DNA of 36,277 bases, taken from positions 1 through 36,277 of the forward strand of contig NZ_JAMOIE010000050.1 of assembly GCF_024448935.1 (NCBI RefSeq). The letters are read 5' to 3'. The notes beneath the pieces are model-generated. The model ran no database searches. It was not told the DNA's origin and saw only the letters and a program-made list of their open reading frames with translations. Shown here piece by piece: positions 32,367 through 36,277 of this stretch (positions are counted from its first letter, which is position 1; each line of letters begins with the position of its first letter). This DNA is from Stutzerimonas stutzeri (lineage in GTDB: Bacteria; Pseudomonadota; Gammaproteobacteria; Pseudomonadales; Pseudomonadaceae). Both the position numbers and the translations under genes were made by a program.

Positions 32367-33614
32367 ATGTCTAGCGTGCAAAGCGGCAAGATGATCGTCG
32401 GTCTCGATATCGGCACCTCCAAGGTGGTGGCGCTGGTGGGCGAAGTGACGCCCGATGGCGAGCTCGAGATCGTCGGGATCGGCACCCATCCGTCGCGTGG
32501 CTTGAAAAAAGGCGTGGTGGTCAATATCGAGTCCACCGTTCAGTCGATCCAGCGCGCCGTTGAAGAAGCTCAGCTGATGGCGGGCTGCCGCATCCACTCT
32601 GCGTTCGTCGGCCTGGCTGGCAACCATATCCGCAGCCTCAACTCGCACGGCATCGTTGCCATCCGTGATCGTGAAGTCAGCAGCGCCGACCTCGAACGTG
32701 TGCTCGACGCTGCACAGGCTGTGGCGATCCCGGCCGATCAGAGGGTGCTGCACACGCTACCGCAGGATTACGTGATCGATAACCAGGAGGGCGTGCGCGA
32801 ACCCCTGGGCATGTCCGGGGTACGCCTGGAAGCCAAGGTCCATGTGGTCACCTGTGCGGTCAATGCGGCGCAGAACATCGAAAAGTGCGTACGCCGTTGT
32901 GGTCTGGAGGTTGACGACATCATCCTGGAACAGCTCGCCTCGGCCCATGCCGTGCTGACCGATGACGAGAAAGAGCTGGGCGTCTGCCTGGTGGATATCG
33001 GTGGCGGCACGACCGATATCTGCATCTTCACCGAAGGCGCTGTCCGGCACACCGCTGTCATTCCGATCGCAGGTGACCAAGTCACCAATGACATCGCCAT
33101 GGCGCTGCGCACGCCGACTCAGTATGCGGAGGAGATCAAGATCCGCTACGCCTGCGCACTGGCCAAGCTGGCGGGGCCCGGTGAGACCATCAAGGTACCG
33201 AGCGTCGGCGAGCGGCCGCCGCGGGAACTCTCACGTCAGGCTCTGGCCGAAGTCGTGGAGCCGCGCTATGACGAGCTCTTCACCTTGATTCAGGCCGAGT
33301 TGCGTCGCAGCGGCTACGAGGATCTGGTTCCGGCGGGGATCGTTCTCACAGGCGGTACAGCCAAGATGGAAGGCGCCGTCGAACTCGCAGAAGAAATCTT
33401 CCACATGCCGGTGCGCCTCGGCGTACCTCATAGCGTCAAAGGACTCGCGGACGTGGTCCGCAATCCCATCTATTCAACGGCCGTGGGCCTGTTGCTGTAC
33501 GGGATGCGCAAGCAGACCGACGGCGCATCCCTGTCCGGTCTCGGCAATTTCGCCGAAGAACCCAAAACATCTGTCGTGGACCGGCTCAAGAGCTGGATCC
33601 AGGGCAATTTCTGA
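32367..33614 (+). CDS. ftsA: Cell division protein FtsA
   Basis: Actin-like ATPase that tethers FtsZ to the membrane; 415 residues. MIVGLDIGTSKVVALVGEV is the phosphate-1 region, the 1C domain follows, and VDIGGGTTDI is phosphate-2. The C-terminal amphipathic membrane helix is in VVDRLKSWIQGNF. I chose ATG 32367 because GAGGA (32353-32357) is nine bases away; the in-frame ATG at 32358 directly abuts that site. ftsZ follows after 47 bases. Confidence 0.97.
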   Translation: MSSVQSGKMIVGLDIGTSKVVALVGEVTPDGELEIVGIGTHPSRGLKKGVVVNIESTVQSIQRAVEEAQLMAGCRIHSAFVGLAGNHIRSLNSHGIVAIRDREVSSADLERVLDAAQAVAIPADQRVLHTLPQDYVIDNQEGVREPLGMSGVRLEAKVHVVTCAVNAAQNIEKCVRRCGLEVDDIILEQLASAHAVLTDDEKELGVCLVDIGGGTTDICIFTEGAVRHTAVIPIAGDQVTNDIAMALRTPTQYAEEIKIRYACALAKLAGPGETIKVPSVGERPPRELSRQALAEVVEPRYDELFTLIQAELRRSGYEDLVPAGIVLTGGTAKMEGAVELAEEIFHMPVRLGVPHSVKGLADVVRNPIYSTAVGLLLYGMRKQTDGASLSGLGNFAEEPKTSVVDRLKSWIQGNF

Positions 33615-33661
33615 GCAGTGCGGCTGTACCTAAAACTAGAAAGCTGGAAGGAGAGAGGGAA

Positions 33662-34849
33662 ATGTTCGAACTCGTAGATCATACCCCGCAAAATGCAGTG
33701 ATCAAGGTCATTGGAGTAGGCGGAGGCGGCGGCAACGCCGTCAATCACATGGTGCGCAACAACGTTGAAGGCGTGGAATTCATCTGCGCCAACACCGATG
33801 CTCAGGCGCTGAAGAAAATCGAAGCGCGGACCGTACTGCAGTTGGGTTCGGCCATTACCAAGGGGCTGGGCGCCGGCACCAATCCTGATGTCGGGCGCCA
33901 GGCCGCGATGGATGACCGCGAGCGCATCGCCGAGGTGTTGCAGGGCGCCGACATGGTATTCATCACCACCGGCATGGGTGGCGGTACCGGCACCGGCGCC
34001 GCGCCGATCATCGCCTCGGTGGCCAAGGAAATGGGCATTCTCACCGTTGCGGTCGTGACCCGTCCGTTCCCGTTCGAAGGCCGCCGTCGCATGCAGGTCG
34101 CCGACGAAGGCATTCGCCAGCTGTCCGAGTGCGTCGACTCGCTGATCACCATCCCCAACGAAAAGCTGCTGACCATCCTCGGCAAGGATGCGAGTCTGCT
34201 TTCCGCCTTCGCCAAGGCTGACGATGTGCTCACCGGTGCCGTGCGCGGCATCTCCGACATCATGCAGCGTCCGGGCCTGATGAATGTCGACTTCGCTGAT
34301 GTTAAAACGGTCATGGGCGAGATGGGCATGGCCATGATGGGGACTGGTTGTGCCACCGGTCCGAACCGCGCTCGCGAGGCCACCGAAGCTGCGATCCGCA
34401 ACCCGCTGCTGGAAGACGTCAACCTGCAGGGCGCGCGTGGCATTCTGGTCAATATTACCGCTGGTCTGGACCTTTCCCTGGGCGAGTACGCTGCGGTGGG
34501 TGAGATCATCGAGGCGTTCGCCTCCGACGAGGCGACCGTCAAGGTCGGTGCCGTGATCGACCCCGATATGCTGGAGGAGCTACACGTGACGGTTGTGGCC
34601 ACGGGTCTCGGACCGCGCAAAGAGAAGCCGGTCAAGGCTGTGGACAATATCCTGCAGACTGCAGCCGTCGCGCCCCAGGCCGCCTCAGGCGCGCGCCAGG
34701 ATCAGGCTGCGGTGAACTATCGTGACCTGGACCGCCCGACCGTGATGCGTAATCAGGCCCACGCAGCGGCTACCGCGGCGAAGATGAATCCTCAGGAGGA
34801 CTTGGATTACCTGGACATCCCGGCGTTCTTGCGTCGTCAGGCTGATTGA
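33662..34849 (+). CDS. ftsZ: Cell division GTPase FtsZ
   Basis: Tubulin-like GTPase forming the Z-ring. 395 residues. GVGGGGGNAVNHM near 18-30, the tubulin signature GGGTGTG at 106-112, and the T7 loop NVDFADVKTVM near 207 are intact. A variable linker precedes the conserved C-terminal peptide DYLDIPAFLRRQAD, which binds FtsA and ZipA. A purine-rich Shine-Dalgarno (AAGGAGAGAGGGAA) directly precedes the ATG, suggesting strong translation. Confidence 0.99.
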   Translation: MFELVDHTPQNAVIKVIGVGGGGGNAVNHMVRNNVEGVEFICANTDAQALKKIEARTVLQLGSAITKGLGAGTNPDVGRQAAMDDRERIAEVLQGADMVFITTGMGGGTGTGAAPIIASVAKEMGILTVAVVTRPFPFEGRRRMQVADEGIRQLSECVDSLITIPNEKLLTILGKDASLLSAFAKADDVLTGAVRGISDIMQRPGLMNVDFADVKTVMGEMGMAMMGTGCATGPNRAREATEAAIRNPLLEDVNLQGARGILVNITAGLDLSLGEYAAVGEIIEAFASDEATVKVGAVIDPDMLEELHVTVVATGLGPRKEKPVKAVDNILQTAAVAPQAASGARQDQAAVNYRDLDRPTVMRNQAHAAATAAKMNPQEDLDYLDIPAFLRRQAD

Positions 34850-34900
34850 TTGGGTTTATCGGGGCTATCGGGGTGATTGGTATTCAGCAAAGTTGGGTTC

Positions 34901-34909
34901 TGCTATGAT
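34901..34909 (+). promoter_or_regulatory. Extended -10 promoter for lpxC
   Basis: TGCTATGAT is an extended -10 element (TGN plus TATGAT at 34904-34909). No good -35 box lies at the right distance. The start would be near 34916, 45 bases before lpxC. lpxC may also be read from the dcw transcript, since no terminator follows ftsZ. Confidence 0.5.
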
Positions 34910-34948
34910 CGCCGCCTTTGTTGGAAACCATTCGCAACAGTGTACTAG

Positions 34949-35872
<924 letters not shown>

Positions 35873-35895
35873 GCTGCATTCTCTTTCCTTTTTTG

Positions 35896-35934
35896 AGGCC
35901 ACCTATATTGGGTTATTGGGTGGCCTTTTTTTTT
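35896..35934 (+). terminator. Rho-independent terminator after lpxC
   Basis: AGGCCACC (35896-35903) pairs with GGTGGCCT (35919-35926) around a 15-base loop and runs into about ten T residues. It marks the end of the dcw transcription unit. Confidence 0.9.
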
Positions 35935-35956
35935 GGGGCAGCCACAGCTGCGTACG

Positions 35957-36277
35957 TCAGTTCATTCCATCTAGCAGACCGGCCATGTCGTCGGCGTGCT
36001 CTTCCTCCTGAGCGAGGATGTCCTCGAAGATGCGCCGCGTAGTTGGGTCTTTATCCCCGATGTATTGGACGATCTCGCGGTAGCTGTCGATCGCGATGCG
36101 CTCCGCCACGAGGTTCTCGAACACCATGTCTCGCAGGCCGTTTCCCTCGGCATATTGCGCATGGGCGCGCTCAGTGAGACTGTCCGGGTTGAAGTCCGGG
36201 GCACCACCGAGCTGAACGATGCGTTCGGCCAGACGGTCGGCGTGCTCTTGTTCTTCATTGGCGTGCTCGAGGAACTC
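35957..36277 (-). CDS. Ferritin-like di-iron protein, C-terminal part (window edge)
   Basis: The last 106 residues of a four-helix ferritin-family protein whose start lies outside the window. The visible part begins EFLEHANEEQEHADRLAERI and ends EEEHADDMAGLLDGMN. Two ExxH motifs and the helix with ENLVAERIAIDSYREI supply di-iron ligands. It resembles the bacterioferritin-like protein PA4880 rather than the heme bacterioferritins: the heme-ligand Met of classical Bfr (Met in E-M-K-H) is Gln here. The role is probably iron storage or peroxide protection. Convergent with lpxC, 84 bases apart. Confidence 0.85.
   Translation of the reverse strand, partial: EFLEHANEEQEHADRLAERIVQLGGAPDFNPDSLTERAHAQYAEGNGLRDMVFENLVAERIAIDSYREIVQYIGDKDPTTRRIFEDILAQEEEHADDMAGLLDGMN

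Overview
The window is chromosomal core DNA of a high-GC gammaproteobacterium of the Pseudomonas group. The evidence is a type IVa pilin transcribed away from pilBCD, the block rplM-rpsI-petABC-sspAB, the block dolP-gmhA-yraN-lpoA / rsmI / rnpB, and a complete mraZ-to-lpxC division and wall (dcw) cluster, all with Pseudomonas-like protein sequences. A Stutzerimonas (P. stutzeri) type genome is a reasonable guess; the species cannot be fixed from the sequence alone.

Layout. (1) 1-4668: pilA on the minus strand with a sigma-54 type promoter and a terminator, then pilB, pilC and pilD on the plus strand: major pilin, assembly ATPase, platform protein and prepilin peptidase. (2) 4669-7619: coaE and yacG (plus), then on the minus strand a CbiM-like membrane protein and a Tas-type aldo/keto reductase. 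(3) 7620-12970: rplM-rpsI with promoter, leader hairpin and terminator; petABC (cytochrome bc1) with its terminator; sspA-sspB. (4) 12971-16389, minus strand: lpoA-yraN-gmhA-dolP, an envelope-linked group in the same order as E. coli yraM-yraN-diaA-yraP. (5) 16512-17838: rsmI, interrupted by a one-base frameshift, and the RNase P RNA gene. (6) 18026-35934: the dcw cluster, mraZ rsmH ftsL ftsI murE murF mraY murD ftsW murG murC ddlB ftsQ ftsA ftsZ lpxC, opening with a strong promoter and an array of MraZ-type boxes and ending in a terminator after lpxC. Most junctions overlap by 1-11 bases, so translation is probably coupled. (7) 35957-36277, minus strand: the C-terminal part of a ferritin-like gene cut by the window edge.

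How it works together. MurE, MurF, MurD and MurC with DdlB build the UDP-MurNAc-pentapeptide, MraY and MurG make lipid II, FtsW and FtsI polymerise and cross-link it at the septum, and FtsA, FtsZ, FtsQ and FtsL build the divisome. LpxC starts lipid A synthesis and LpoA supports a peptidoglycan synthase. The pil genes make a pilus for twitching and, in P. stutzeri relatives, DNA uptake.

I found no CRISPR array, insertion sequence, prophage, defence island or tRNA, and nothing that looks like a new multi-gene system. The points most worth a second look are the rsmI frameshift at a six-G run that also forms a -1 slippery heptamer, the ten-base-phased MraZ boxes, zinc-ligand retention in the SIS protein at the diaA locus, the hairpin abutting the rplM Shine-Dalgarno, and small intergenic repeats. 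Promoters and operators are read from motif matches only.
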